A stretch of 64,000 nt of DNA from Immersiella caudata (lineage: Eukaryota; Ascomycota; Sordariomycetes; Sordariales; Lasiosphaeriaceae): contig JAULSU010000007.1 in assembly GCA_030512335.1 (NCBI GenBank), positions 3,844,001-3,908,000 of the forward strand. Direction: 5' to 3'. A program made the position numbers and the translations under genes. The notes below the pieces were generated by a model. That model was not told where the DNA came from and did not search any database. It saw only the letters and a list, made by a program, of their open reading frames with translations. This document shows positions 40,686-52,261 of the stretch, one piece after another (positions within the stretch are counted from its first letter, which is position 1; each line of letters opens with the position of its first letter).

Positions 40686-42976
40686 CTAGTGCTCGCAAAA
40701 ACTGAAGACCTCCTGGACGTCACGTTAGAACACGATTGAAGCGAAACACTTGTGGGTCAAAGTTCTCTTACCTCGAACATTTGCTTCGTCTGATCTTTCG
40801 CGATTGCGCTTCGCTCCTTCATAAGAACCTCGCGGTGTTCGACAGCTTGCTCCCACGACAAGGGGAAGTCATCGATCAACCCAACTGTGAGGTCGAACAG
40901 CTCGTTGGGAAGGGCATCTAGGGCGCCAGCTTTGCGCACGTCTTCAGCCCACCAGTCCCGACGCTGAGGGGGAACATGAGCCGAGGAAAGGATGGGTCGA
41001 GTAGGATCCACGAGGAACATGGCAAGGATCTTGCGATGACCAGGTTTGGTCTTGTCTTGAAGGGAGAACGGCTGTACCTGATGCTGGACCGCATTTGGGA
41101 ATACCAGCAACCTGTCCTCGCGGGTCAACACTTTGCCCAAGGGCTGGACGGCCGGGCCTTCGTGCTCGATGCCCAGGTAAGATCGGAGGGATTCGTGCTC
41201 ATCTTGTGCCGGGATAAATGTCACTGCCATCTCATTCACAGCCACGCGGAAAGCTAGATGGCTGTCGGTGATGTTCTCTTGCTCGAAGTAGTAGATGGCC
41301 GAGGCGACGATGGATTCGTTCATGGTTCCCTCGACGTGCCACGTGCCCCCGGCATAGGTCGGCTTCCCGGGAGTGAGGTGGATGTTGGCGAGTTTGTAGA
41401 TGACCTGAAGGTTCTCCCCGGGAGACAAAAGGCCGACGTGCTCACGGGGCTTGGGGGCATCGTAGTAGTCATTGCTGGTCACCTTCCGGTTCTTCAGATC
41501 GGCCTGAGGGATGTAGCCGCGTGGTTCGCGGTAGACCAGCGTACGGTGCTCGCGTTTCCATTCTTCGTAGTGGTCTTCGTAGCGCCAGTCTTCGTCATCG
41601 TCCATGTCGATGTCGTTATCGTCGTAGCCATCTGGCTCGTCGGTGTTGGGGTCAACCAGCGAACCAGGGCCCTCTCGACCTGGGATCTGATACTTAAGGC
41701 CAGGGGGGTACTTGTAATCGAAGTTGCCAGTATTTTTGATCTCAAAACGACGGCGATCCTGAAAGCCATTGATACAGTCGTGCCACAGGGGGATCGTTGC
41801 AGCTGTGACCCTCTCGAGGATACTGTAGAGGGCTTTGTGCTGCTTCGGATGCAGGTTGTTGATGTAGCTGACAATCTTTGCCGCCCCGTCAGAGTACGAG
41901 ACTTCTGCGGGAAGCCACTGATACGACCCCCATTCCCGAGGGTACTCATCGCTCTTCTTGGCAGAGTCGACTATCTTCCCCTTGCCGGTAAACTTAACAC
42001 AGTCTTCAAGCGGAACGGTGCCCTCTTCGAGCGCCCGAGTGAGTCCCCAGATGACGGGGAATAGCGAAGGGTGGACGAGGTCGAGGACGGTTTCGTCCGA
42101 ACCGGGGTGCCAATCTTTCTGACGGTCTGGCACGTCCTCGAGAGCCTTGACTGCGGTCCGGAGCCCGTCCCGTACTTCTTTGGGGACAGCGGTGTCTGAC
42201 TTGACGATGATGCACTCGGCGTCGAAAACGTTGACTCGGCCGCTTTCCTTGAACGAGGCCGCTTTGTCTCGGAGCTCGGCAATACACTAAAGATGTCAGC
42301 CACCGAACCTGATGTGCAGCCAACCACTTACAAAGTTAAACATCTTTGGCGTCATGTAGACATCCTCTGTATCGTCGGCTTGCGAAGCAACTTCGAAGTT
42401 CTGAGTGGTGTTGCCGTCATCGCTTCCTCCGTCCGCATCCTCGTCGGAGTCATCATCGCCACCACCGCTATCGCCGTCATTATTCTCACCGTCATCGGCA
42501 TTCTCCCAGCTACCGTTCATATCCTCATCCGAACCATTATTTGAGCCCTCATTTGAGCTCTCGTCCGAACCCTCGCCGTCGTCAGAACTCTCGGCACTTT
42601 TTTCTTTGTCGCCGTCGGAGGCGGTGCTGCCATCCTTGAGCTCCTCTTCCTCGTTTGGCTCCTCGGCGGGCTCTTTATCGTCCTTATTGCTCCCTTCATA
42701 ATCGCTGTCGCCCTTTCTGGGGCCGTCGTAGAATGCATCGTCAGTGCCGTCGGTTGCGTCGGGTCCAACCTTGGCTTCCTCCCTCCACTTGGCGACAATC
42801 TTGTCGTCAAAGACTTTGAACTCCCAGTCGGGCTTATCGGTGATGGTATTGATGAAGGCCACTATACGCTGCTCGCGGAGTGTTACACCGCGGCTGAACG
42901 CGTGGATTCTGTCACCTTTTCCGGCGAAGTCCACTGGCAGCCCGAAGCCGGGGAACTTTTTCTCCGAAGTCGCCAT
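40686..42976 (-). CDS. DUF4246 family protein, possible 2OG-oxygenase-like fold
   Basis: Exons 42976-42332, 42286-40772 and a 27-nt last exon 40712-40686 (ending EVFSFCEH, the usual end of this family); introns 45 and 59 nt; 728 residues. The N terminus (MATSEKKFPGFGLPVDF) is followed by an Asp/Glu/Ser/Gly-rich disordered insert at about residues 75-200. The DUF4246 core includes QWLPAEVSYSDGAAKI, YINNLHPKQHKALYS, GGTWHVEGTMNES and NAVQHQVQPFSL with KPGHRKILAMFLVDP. The His-x-Glu, distal His and Arg are ordered as in iron/2OG double-stranded beta-helix enzymes; this is my inference. A TATAAAAA element lies about 75 nt upstream. Confidence 0.88.
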
Positions 42977-43460
42977 GGTTGCGCGCTGGTCGATCGAAGT
43001 CGGCTCAATGCAGAGCAGGATATCGGATGTTAGGTTGAAGAGGGACTTTTTATAGCGCAGTTGATGAATGAAGAAATGTCGGTGTGCCCCAAAAATTTGC
43101 AGCTGAAACCCGAAACGGGGGGCGTCCTTGCCTGGAGGGTGCTGTGGCTGCCTCGCTAGCGCCCAACCACTGCAGCGTCCTTCCCCGCTCTGAAATCTCG
43201 CGTTCCTTCCCCTTTTCTCACACGTCTTCACCACGTCTCCATCGTGCAATGTCACGCGTAATTCGGCTAGCTCGATTCACAAACGCTACTATCTAAGGCT
43301 ATCCACAATTGCGCTGTTCGCGCCCCTTTATTTCCAGTGACGCTGGCACCCACCAGACCGCTGGGAACCTGACTCGCCCAACGCCAAGCATTCGCCCTTT
43401 GGTCTGGAATCTCCTCACTTCTGCTATCTAGTACTCTCCTCGCCACCACTCATGAACCCT
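42977..43460. other. DUF4246 promoter region
   Basis: 484 bp with no gene; holds a TATA element at 43047-43054. Confidence 0.5.
43047..43054 (-). promoter_or_regulatory. TATA box of the DUF4246 gene
   Basis: TATAAAAA on the minus strand, about 71-78 nt upstream of the ATG at 42976. Confidence 0.5.
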
Positions 43461-44729
43461 CTACGCATGCCCGTATTCGGCATGATAACCTCCAGGCAGA
43501 GCATCCAGCCCTGACGACCGCCGTCAGCAAAATTTGAGTCAGAAGGGAAGCAGGAAACAACTCACAGCCATCAACATCCTCCTCAATCTTCGGCTTCTGC
43601 GTGCACCGATTCATCGCATCAATCGACTGCAGCTTCAATCCCGTCTCCTTGCTGCAATTCGTCATGAAGTGACAATCCGCATCCAAAATCCTTTGCAGCG
43701 AATCGCCCTTCCACCTGCATTGCGTCAGCATCCTTCCCCATCAATTCACCGCTCACTGCAACTCATCCCAAACAGGCAAACTCACCCAAATAGATAATCC
43801 CCATGATTCGCATACCCCGTCCCATCCCCAAAGCTCCACACAAACGGACTCGTCCCATCCTCGGGCCAATGTTCATCCTTAAACACCGTCGTGTCCCAAA
43901 TAACCTCATACATGACCTGCGCCGTCCGCACCGGGTGAGTAGCCGGACACGGCCCGCCGCTCTCAAACGTGCCCGTCTCCGGGTAGCTCATGTGCGCCAT
44001 GTGGTCGGGGCTATCCAGGTTCTTGCCGTCCCAGCAGGTCGGGAAGCGGATCGAGACCATGATTCCGGATTTGCACTTGCGCGTGGGGAAGGCGATAGTT
44101 TCGGGGGAGCGTTGTGTCCACGTGTCCATGCAGACGTAGGTGAGTTGGCGGAAGGGGAGGGCATCGGGGAGGGTGCGGGCAGTTACGGAGCCAGTGAACA
44201 TGCGGAAGCCCTGGTTTTAAGGAGGGTCAGGGGAGTTCTGAAAAGAGTCTAGACAGGGAAAAGGGGGATTACCGGCTGGAAGGCCTTGACCTTGGAGATT
44301 TGTTTGGATTCGTAGATGGGGTCTTGCATGTAGTATATGGTGAGACCGCCGTTGGCTTTTTCGAACTGGTTGTTGCCGAGCTGGGGGACACGCATGTAGG
44401 TGCCGTTGCGGGCTTTGAAATAGAGGACGGCGGTCCAGTAGTTAGAGAAGTCGTCTTCGAATTGGCAGGACGTGCAGGTGGATTCGACGGGGAGGTCGGC
44501 TTTGGGGTCCATGGTCGCGTTGAAGGCGTTCTGCCGGGTCAGCGGATTCAGGGGCGGTGAAAGGGGGGATACTCACACCACCGACAATCTGATGGACATG
44601 TGCCGAAGGGATCATGCCTGGATTGACCAAGGGATCTAATCTCTCGACGACGAGCTGGGAGCAATGGAATCGAACCAATGCGCTGCCTGGCGCAACGAAC
44701 GCCAGGGCGAGAAGAGGTGCCAACTTCAT
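43461..44729 (-). CDS. DUF1996 secreted protein
   Basis: Five exons: 44729-44577, 44530-44273, 44210-43786, 43714-43566 and 43510-43461; introns 46, 62, 71 and 55 nt; phases agree and give 344 residues. Signal peptide MKLAPLLALAFVAPGSA, then the DUF1996 signature: FHCSQLVVERLDPLVNPG, SAHVHQIVGG, CTSCQFEDDFSNYW, FPTCWDGKNLDSPDH, HMSYP and a final WLDALPGGYHAEYG. Conserved His and Cys residues suggest metal binding or disulphides, but the activity is unknown. The last exon is only 50 nt and is identified by the conserved LPG end. Confidence 0.92.
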
Positions 44730-45346
44730 CGTGTTTCGTCGAACTCGACGCTCGTCAAGATGATGAGGAACACAAGTGCAGGAGGAAATTTGTTCGAGTA
44801 CTCCCTCTAGCCCGTCAATGTTAGGTCCTCTCTTCTAGAAGCCCAAGTGTCCGGGCACCTCAGCAAGGTAAATGAATTAGCCGCTATCCCTTCGGAGGCC
44901 GGTGAGGGTCACAGTGAGGGATACCTGATAAGAGTGTTCATAACGACGGGTATTATGCACATGGCCTACCGTAAGACCAATGTCGACGCTGTCGGTGCTA
45001 TTAGTACGGGCGAGCGTCTGGTAAGTCCTACTCACTTCTGCCGAAGCGTTCGCGGGTCCCGCCTGTAAGTGTGGTTGAAGCCTGTGGTCAGGATAAATTG
45101 GTTACTATCGGACCGTACCTGTCATCTGCACAGCCAAATTGGTTGTGCAACACCAAAAAAGAACCTTCTCGGGAATTGGCATCGCTGCCAAGCACAGAGG
45201 GAGGGATATCTGATTATCCTGCAAACTGTTGGAGAAAACCCGGCAGGAGTCGGGACACGCCGCGGGGATACAAAGAGGGGATGGAACCGCCCCCGCGTTG
45301 TCGCGATGGTTGCTGAAGGTTTGAAAATACCGATATCGCCACGACA
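44730..45346. other. Intergenic region between divergent secreted-protein genes
   Basis: 617 bp between the DUF1996 start (minus) and the Cys-rich protein start (plus); possible shared promoter region. No gene supported. Confidence 0.5.
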
Positions 45347-45716
45347 ATGCGCGTCATGCTCATCCTCTGGAGGCTATGCCTCTTCCTCGCTGCAGCAAGC
45401 GCACAAGAAGCCAAAGCCGACGGCTGCCCAAAGGATGAAGTCGCATGCCACGATGTGATGAACGGCAGCCAGTGTCTGGCGCAAGTCGTCAACGACAATA
45501 GGCCACCAATATCGGCGGAGGCACTTGCAAGTTGCGTTCAACATGAAGGGACAGCGAGCAATTTGCCAGGGGCTCAGAAGGTCAGTTACTAGATGATCGG
45601 AACAGGGCGATGGCCTACTGACGTATCTCGATACACAGCTCTGTCGATGTCCCGGCTGTCACACTCCAGCTCTGAATGCCGCCATCGCAAAATATTTTCC
45701 CGCGCCATGCAACTAG
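45347..45716 (+). CDS. Small secreted cysteine-rich protein, two exons
   Basis: Exons 45347-45580 and 45639-45716, a 58-nt intron with a CTGAC branch site, 103 residues. Signal peptide MRVMLILWRLCLFLAAASA, mature protein with eight Cys: C-x6-C early, two singles, then LCRCPGC and a last PC near the C terminus (FPAPCN). The second exon supplies four of the eight Cys, so the spliced model is well supported. No family recognised. It ends convergently with the ISG12-like gene, 198 bp away. Confidence 0.68.
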
Positions 45717-45914
45717 ACCTTCCCAATAATGCAACAATATGCTCAAGCACGCTGGAGAAAATGGGGTGGAGGGAAGTTGAAGGGAAGCGAGGCGTCTGAT
45801 GAACCTTTCGGTGGAAGCAAAGCCATAAATCGGAATAATGAGATGATTGTAGACTCTCAAACCATCATCCGGCTTGACGTTGAAGACCCCAGCCCCTGCA
45901 AACTAGCTAGTTGT

Positions 45915-46774
45915 TTAGATCTTGGCCAACATCAACGCACCCCCAGGAAACCCCTTGCCCCACACCATGCCCAGTCTCTGCAGATACGAAAAGAGTGATC
46001 CCTTTGGAACAAAACCGCTATATGTTCTCTGCCATCCCGCAGCAAATGACTCTATTCTCGTGTTAGATATCGATCTCTTCTCTCGACGCAGAGTCAACTC
46101 ACCAGCAACAGGCCCCTCCGCAGCAAACCCAAGCATCTCCAAAACCCAAGGCATCAACACTGCCATGACCCCAATCGCCAAGAGCGTCAGCAAGACTGCC
46201 GCCAACTCCGGATGCTCTTTCGCTTCTTGTGCCGACGCAGAGTCAACTCACCAGCAACAGGCCCCTCCGCAGCAAACCCAAGCATCTCCAAAACCCAAGG
46301 CATCAACACTGCCATGACCCCAATCGCCAAGAGCGTCAGCAAGACTGCCGCCAACTCCGGATGCTCTTTCGCTTCTTGTGCCAGCTTCTCAAAAACCTCG
46401 CCAGCGACGATGACAGCCTTGTCGTATGCATCTTTCAGAGCCTGGCCCCATGTATCGCGCCCAGTTGCGCTCAGCGCGTCTTCGAGTACCTTGAGGACGC
46501 GTTCAGCGAGCCTCTCGGACCAGCCGGCGGGATTGACGGCGTCGTTGAGGCATTCGGTAAGGGCGAAGCCGGGCTTCTCGGCTTGGCGGAGGATGGTGAT
46601 TATTTTGGTTGCCATGGCATCGAGGGTTTGGGGGTCATTTTGCGCAGTGGCTCGGGGGGGTTGCTGGAGCGAGGGCTTTTCGGTGATGATTTTGCGATTG
46701 TTTGCGTATGAGACGGTCGGGAGTTGGGAATTGGTGAGGCAGAGGCAGCCGAGGATGCTGGTGGTGAATTCCAT
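45915..46774 (-). CDS. ISG12/IFI6-like membrane protein with duplicated splice donor
   Basis: The family (Ifi-6-16, PF06140) holds small hydrophobic membrane proteins. Intact model: exon 1 46774-46252, a 200-nt intron, exon 2 46051-45915, giving 219 residues. Key sequence: LLTLLAIGVMAVLMPWVLEM and GFAAEGPVAG, then after splicing ESFAAGWQRTYSGFVPKGS and LFSYLQRLGMVWG. A perfect 149-bp tandem repeat covers the end of exon 1 and its GTGAGT donor. Only the upstream donor (ending exon at 46252) gives a full protein; use of the second donor (46103) runs into a stop at 46187 because 149 is not a multiple of three. Without the duplication the intron would be 51 nt (46102-46052). Start at 46774, or at 46615 (MATKIITIL). 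Confidence 0.75.
46084..46381. repeat. Perfect tandem duplication of 149 bp
   Basis: Copies 46084-46232 and 46233-46381 are identical base for base. Each carries the last part of exon 1 of the ISG12-like gene plus its splice donor and the first 20 or so intron bases. The identity means it is very recent or an assembly artefact. Confidence 0.95.
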
Positions 46775-47984
46775 GGTTTAGATATTGGTGATGCGGGGTA
46801 TCGAGGTCAAAGGGGAAGAATTGAAGGGAAGGATGGTGGGACTGAGAGAGAAGACAAGAAGTGGAAAGAGGGAAGGAGCGATGGAGAGACTTGGGCGCAT
46901 GGAAGCCTGATCTGCGTCGCTGTAGGCCTCAAGGCAGCGTTTGCTGTGGTTGGCCGCTTTTTGTGGCCCACCGAGGTGACACGGCAGGTTCGATTTCCTA
47001 GGTCACACAAAGGCGAAACCAATCAGTCAGCCCTGCCTCTCCATTTTTTTTTTTCGGCAAACCAACAACGCAGTGTATCACCACGTTTGTCGCGCTCAAA
47101 TTGTGCCCAATACTTCTTCGTACTGAGTTACTAGCCTCCAGCTGCCAACAAAGCCCTTGGCCCGTGGTTTCGACCGCTACGAACCCATGCGCGCGGCATC
47201 TTCCACCTCCCTCTCAAAGCAAAGGCTCCGAAGACTGAGTCGGGTGAAAGCTGGGATGACTCTCGGTCCTCAGAATCGTGAACTATCTCCCACCTCATTG
47301 GCATCACTCAACCCTCCCATCATCATCATGATCATCATGATCGTCTATCAATCAGCCGATGATGTTGACAGTCTCACGGTCGACACGGCTTGTGTCCTCG
47401 AACTCGAAACGGCGGCGAGTTCCTCGATACAGACAACCGATGATTCCCTAAAGTGACCGACTGACTCCACGCCGCTGCATCAACTCCAAGGCCTCCATTC
47501 GAACTCAACTACGCCCGCCAGAGCAGAGCTCGCTTCAGCCGCTCACCAAAATTCGTCCACCAAGGGACAAGGCAGCCGAGACGTATGCTTAGTTTTAATG
47601 CAGCGGGGGGCTGTCGTCAGAGTCTGGTCGAAGGGTGGTTTATTGCCATCAGCTCCCTTGGCGGACGCTTCACTCTTCTGATTCGTGCGCAACCGCCCTG
47701 TGTTAACAAGAACGCGTGTGTAACGGAATCTCGGTGGGGCGGAGCCGAAATTCGCCTTCCGATCGGGTTGAGGAGCCGCACAGCAAAGCGACCTGACGAA
47801 TGAGGTTGATCCCTTGGATGAAGGTTCATCAGAGGAGTTTTGCCGGGCGGCGCAGCGTGCACAGTACTTTTTTTTTTTGCTGATCCTTTTTTTTTTCACT
47901 TCTCACTCTCTATTTTACTTTTGGTTTGCTCTTTTTCTCGTCAGACGCCTCATCGTTGGAGTACGCCCAATCTCCGATCGAAAA
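46775..47984. other. Divergent intergenic region
   Basis: 1.2 kb between the ISG12-like gene (minus) and the GPI protein (plus). Contains an ATCATCATG-type short repeat at about 47319-47343 and long T runs at about 47869-47901 just upstream of the GPI protein. No gene supported. Confidence 0.5.
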
Positions 47985-49094
47985 ATGGCCATACAAACAT
48001 TCATCTCCATCGCCAGTTTGGCATTGACAGCCAGCGCACTCGGCTTCGGCGGTTATGGCGATTCCTTCCTGGAGCGCGTCGGTCCCTTCGACGCCAACTC
48101 AACTCAGTTTCTGCGCGCAATCGAGCAATCCAACGCGACAGCAGTGTTCCGAATCCCCGGCTACGACGTGTCCAAGCCTTTCCCCGGCGAGCCCATGGAT
48201 GGGTGGACATTCGGCATCACGGCGCTCGACTTTTCTCATCTTCCTGGAGATCAATTCACCTCACGGAACCGAGAAAACGCCATGGTCGGCTACAGCATGA
48301 AGATCCAAGCACCGGACGGTCTCCTGACTGGCAGTTCCGGCGACGCCACGCGCGTGGTGAGAGCTCATGAAAGCTGGGGCATGTGCCTCTACAGTTGGGG
48401 CCACCCGGACTCCTTCAACAAGACACAGTGGAATAACCCCTCGCAAAAACCGCTCTCCGCCGACGGCTCCTGCAAGGGTTTCCTGTCGGACGCATGCATC
48501 GCGCTGATCGAGCAGAGAGCCCTCTCCACGTACGCCATCTCAGTCGTCTCGGCGCGCAACGAGTCCAAAAACCCCTTTGGGTCCATGGTGAAATGTGATA
48601 GCTTCCTCTTGGATGATGTCGAAGACGCGTGCGGCGAATACGGCCCCGGCAACGCAGGAGGTTATCCGCTTCCCTCGCGCGGCGGGGTGCCGGTGCCGTA
48701 TCTCAACGGGTCTGTGACGAACTCGGATGGATGGTTGTTTGAGCGGGACAAGGGAGAGATTTACAACTCAACCAAGGATTTGCACAGTTACTGGGATAGC
48801 ATGGTGCTCAACTATTGGCCAGTCCTGGCGGTGTGGGTGAATGGGACCATTGATAAGGATGCGGACGACTCCAAGAGAAGAAAGTTGACGACGTTGAGCT
48901 GTGTTGCGCCAAATGGCGTGGGGACTGGGAAGGCAGCGTTTACTTTCTCGGGGACGGCGCCGGCGGTAGTCGGCGGCGACAAGAATGGGGCAGGGGCTGC
49001 CGGTGACAAGAAGAATGGCGCAGGAGCCTTGCGGCCGGAATATCTCGTGATCTTGACGGCTTTGGCTTTAACATCTTGGGGATTTGGTTGGTGA
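47985..49094 (+). CDS. GPI-anchored cell-surface protein
   Basis: 369 residues from the ATG at 47985, chosen because it opens a signal peptide (MAIQTFISIASLALTASA); the frame is open further 5' only through a T-rich stretch. The mature part has several N-glycosylation sites (NST, NAT, NGS, NGT) and Cys-containing stretches (WGMCLYSWGH, SCKGFLSDAC, EDACGEYGPG). The C-terminal 18 residues are hydrophobic (EYLVILTALALTSWGFGW) after a Gly/Ala/Asn-rich spacer, the pattern of a GPI-attachment signal. Fold unknown; presumably plasma membrane or wall. Confidence 0.75.
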   Translation: MAIQTFISIASLALTASALGFGGYGDSFLERVGPFDANSTQFLRAIEQSNATAVFRIPGYDVSKPFPGEPMDGWTFGITALDFSHLPGDQFTSRNRENAMVGYSMKIQAPDGLLTGSSGDATRVVRAHESWGMCLYSWGHPDSFNKTQWNNPSQKPLSADGSCKGFLSDACIALIEQRALSTYAISVVSARNESKNPFGSMVKCDSFLLDDVEDACGEYGPGNAGGYPLPSRGGVPVPYLNGSVTNSDGWLFERDKGEIYNSTKDLHSYWDSMVLNYWPVLAVWVNGTIDKDADDSKRRKLTTLSCVAPNGVGTGKAAFTFSGTAPAVVGGDKNGAGAAGDKKNGAGALRPEYLVILTALALTSWGFGW

Positions 49095-49390
49095 GTCCAT
49101 AACATATAATTTCATCTTGCGTTGACGAAATATCGAGGGTCCGAAGGATAAAAGAGGAGACTGATTCACGGGAGGTCTTGACACCGCAGGGACGTCAACG
49201 GGGCGTGGGGGTTGTTGGAATATGTCGCCAATGACTGTCTGGAGTTTGCCGCTCGCCAAGCCTGCAGGCCCCTCAGCTGCCCGACCACCTCTCAGTCCTT
49301 CCTTCCGACTTCACCGCACCCATAGGGCAACTTGAGTCTGTGACAGCATCCACGTGTTCCTGTGTTCCTCGCAGAAGCGCAGCGACAGAG

Positions 49391-52261
49391 ATGCCGCCCA
49401 CCGACCTCAGCAGCGCCGAACAGCGTTGGATTAAAATCGCTTCCTTTCTCCTTTTCCTGCGGAGCCTCCATGTCGGGCATCGAGCGCGATTATACTTCTC
49501 TGAACTCTTCTCCTTGCTTTTCTTTTGCGCGTCAGTTGCAGCGGCGAGTAATCCCCTGCTCGTTGCACTGCCTGTCGTCATCGTTCGCGTTTCGCATTCT
49601 ATTCACTCAACTCGGTCTGACAGGGCCAACTCCAAAGCCAAGATCGAGGTTACCGGGGTGGTGACGGGCGGCTTAGCATGGATCTTCCTTCTCGCCATGC
49701 GCCGTGTGTTCCCGGACTCCTTCATTGGGCGTCTGTGGTTCATTCGGCTTCCTGGCATTTACCTGTCTTCCCTCAACAGCCGGATGGCATATGCTTTTGT
49801 CGTCCCCGCCGTCCACTGGCTATGGCTTCGGCATGCACTCTACTGGTTGCGCAGGCAGCTTCGCTTTGTTTGGAGCTTGAAATCCACCGTTGGCGGAGTG
49901 ATTCTCCAGGACTGGGTGAGCGACAGCGCACGGGGTCTCTCATCTTGGTGGTTCTCTTACTCGCCGTTTGTCCGGGATGCTTCTCTCCACTCCGCCATCC
50001 ACGTCTTTGAACTTCTCATCGGTCATTTCCTTTGGCTCGTGGCTGCCCGTCAGTACTTAGGCCGGGAATGGGTTCCTTCACTGGTCCCTTGGCGTGACAG
50101 CATCGCCATACTCTCCATGGCGTGGTTAGGGAGTAGACATGTCCAAGAACTTTGCGATACGTACCGGACGTACACTCCGGGAACCCATCACAACATCGGA
50201 GGAGACCACCCAGACGAGGCAACGCCAAACTACACCTACACCGCATTGTCCCGGGAAAAGGAGACGATTCGACTCCTGCTCCTCCACCCTCGCCACCGGG
50301 ACGATCGCATCTCTTGCTCATTATTCGAAGCCGAACTCGCACACGCCCCGCGATACGAAGCAATCTCCTACCGTTGGGTACAAAACAAGGACAACGAGCG
50401 GATCCTAGTGAACAACCGCCTACTCTCCATCAGCGCCAACGTTTTCCGCCTCCTCCAAGACTTCCGATCCAGTCTCCTGCCTCGCATCGTCTGGATCGAC
50501 TCCATATGCATCAACCAGCTCTCCAACGAAGAAAAGTCCCACCAGGTGCGGCTAATGGGGAAGATCTACTCCTCGGCATCTCTCGTCACAATCTGGCTCG
50601 GTTCCCCCCCTCTCGACACCACTCGGGACTGGATGCTAGATTTCCTTTGTCGAATGCGAGATAACGTAGCACGCGAAGTCCCCCCGAAGCCCCGCGCTGT
50701 TATCGAGTCCTGGATAGGGGGGTTTGCAAACCGCTTCCAGCAAGACGACTCCGGCGGTGGAGGATCCCCCAACAAGCAATCGCAAAAGCTCCACTACAGA
50801 CTAGCAGCCGCCTATTTCGGCCTCGCTGCCTTGAGCCTGGTCGATGAACTCCGCATCGACACCTTGTTCCGTCAAGCCAGTGCCAAAACCTACCGACGCG
50901 CCGCGCAATACCGTTACACACCGCAGTGGACGCCCTTCATGCATCTTCTCTCGCACGAGTGGTTCGAACGCGTCTGGGTAGCACAAGAAGTCGTGCTGGC
51001 ACCCGAAGTCCGCCTCATGTACGGACGGGTCCTCTACAACTGGGAAGATTTCCTCGAAGGACTTTATATCTTTGCGTCGAATGTGATGTTATCTGGGTTG
51101 CTAGGGTGGACAAAGGATGAGCAAAAGAGGACGATCTTGCCGACGATGCATGTTACGAATGCGGCGACGATGCAAGCGTGGAGGGCGCGGCGTATGACAA
51201 AGAGATCGCCGACGTTTAAAGAGGTGATCTGCAGCACGAGGTTGATGAAGGCGACGGATGCTAGGGATAAGGTGTTTGGGGTTCAGGGGTTGGCGGGAGA
51301 CGGGCGTAGCGATTGGACGGTGCCAAATTACGATAAGGATGTGAGGGAGGTTTATTCCCTTGCGGCTTTGAGGCTGGTTGCTGAGAATGGGGCGTTTGTG
51401 GTTTTGGCTTACGCCGGGACGGGGTATGTCGATGGAGGCCACCCAGGGGTGGTTCCGGGGCTGAGGTCGTGGGTGCCGGATTGGAATGCGTTTCCGATAG
51501 CGGCTCCGCTTGGGTATGTCGATGGTGCGCCTAATTACCGGGCTGGAGGTGACGGCGTGGTGAAGGTGCTCGAGGGCTATCAACTTGACGAGGCGACGCT
51601 GTCGTTGAGTCTTCGAGGGATGGAGTTGGATGTCATTGCTGAAGTTGCGCCGCCGCTTTTGATGAGCAGTGCCATCGGCGCGGGGGCGGCTGATTATGAG
51701 ACCAGCGAGCATGCTGCCCTAGGTGGGATCCTGGATACCTCCCGAGAGACGGTCTTGACGTCGAGCTTGACCCGAAATCCGTATCAACACACTCGAGAAC
51801 CAACGCCACTTGAAGAAGTCTTCTGGAGGATATTGATCGGAGATCGCACAGAAACGGAATAGCCTGCCCCAACCTCCACGCGTGAGCTTTTCGACACGTG
51901 GTTAGTAGGGATTCGAATACTCCAAGAGGCTCGCGCTGGAGTTATTAAGGAGGGGACAGACCAACCATTGGGGGGTGATCTGATGACGAGCAGTGGACAC
52001 ATGTTCGCTTCGCTGATTGGGAGAGTTTGGCATGGGAGGAGGGTGGCTGTTACGAACAAAGGCTTTGTCTGCCTTGTACCAAGATTTGCGAATCGGGGCG
52101 ACGCAATTTGGCTGGTTGACAAAGCGCAGACGCCGTATGTGCTTCGCCGCAGGGGAGGAGAGAGCGGTTATGAGTTTGTCGGGGACTGCTACGTCCATGG
52201 CGTTATGGATGGGAGCGCGGTTGCCTCTGGTAGTCCGTGGGAGAGTGTTCGGATTGTTTAG
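49391..52261 (+). pseudogene. HET-domain protein with N-terminal membrane segments, one in-frame stop
   Basis: HET domains mediate heterokaryon incompatibility and related cell death in filamentous ascomycetes. From the ATG at 49391 the frame encodes about 260 residues with several hydrophobic helices (LLFFCASVAAASNPLLVALP; GVVTGGLAWIFLLAM), then the HET core: RYEAISYRW near residue 320, RIVWIDSICINQLS near 365, VTIWLGSPP, and later HEWFERVWVAQEV. At codon 824 (51860-51862) the frame meets TAG. The same frame then stays open for 132 more codons that clearly belong to the usual HET-protein C terminus (GRRVAVTNKGFVCLVPRF, YEFVGDCYVHGVMDG) to a natural stop at 52261. A single CAG-to-TAG change would explain it. 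The truncated product still contains the whole HET domain. Confidence 0.85.

Noticed and set aside
42405..42701. Ser/Pro-rich open frame on the plus strand
   Set aside because: Antisense shadow of the acidic Asp/Glu/Ser repeats in the DUF4246 gene.
46084..46381. Transposon target-site duplication or LTR
   Set aside because: The two copies are directly adjacent with nothing between them and contain coding sequence of the host gene.
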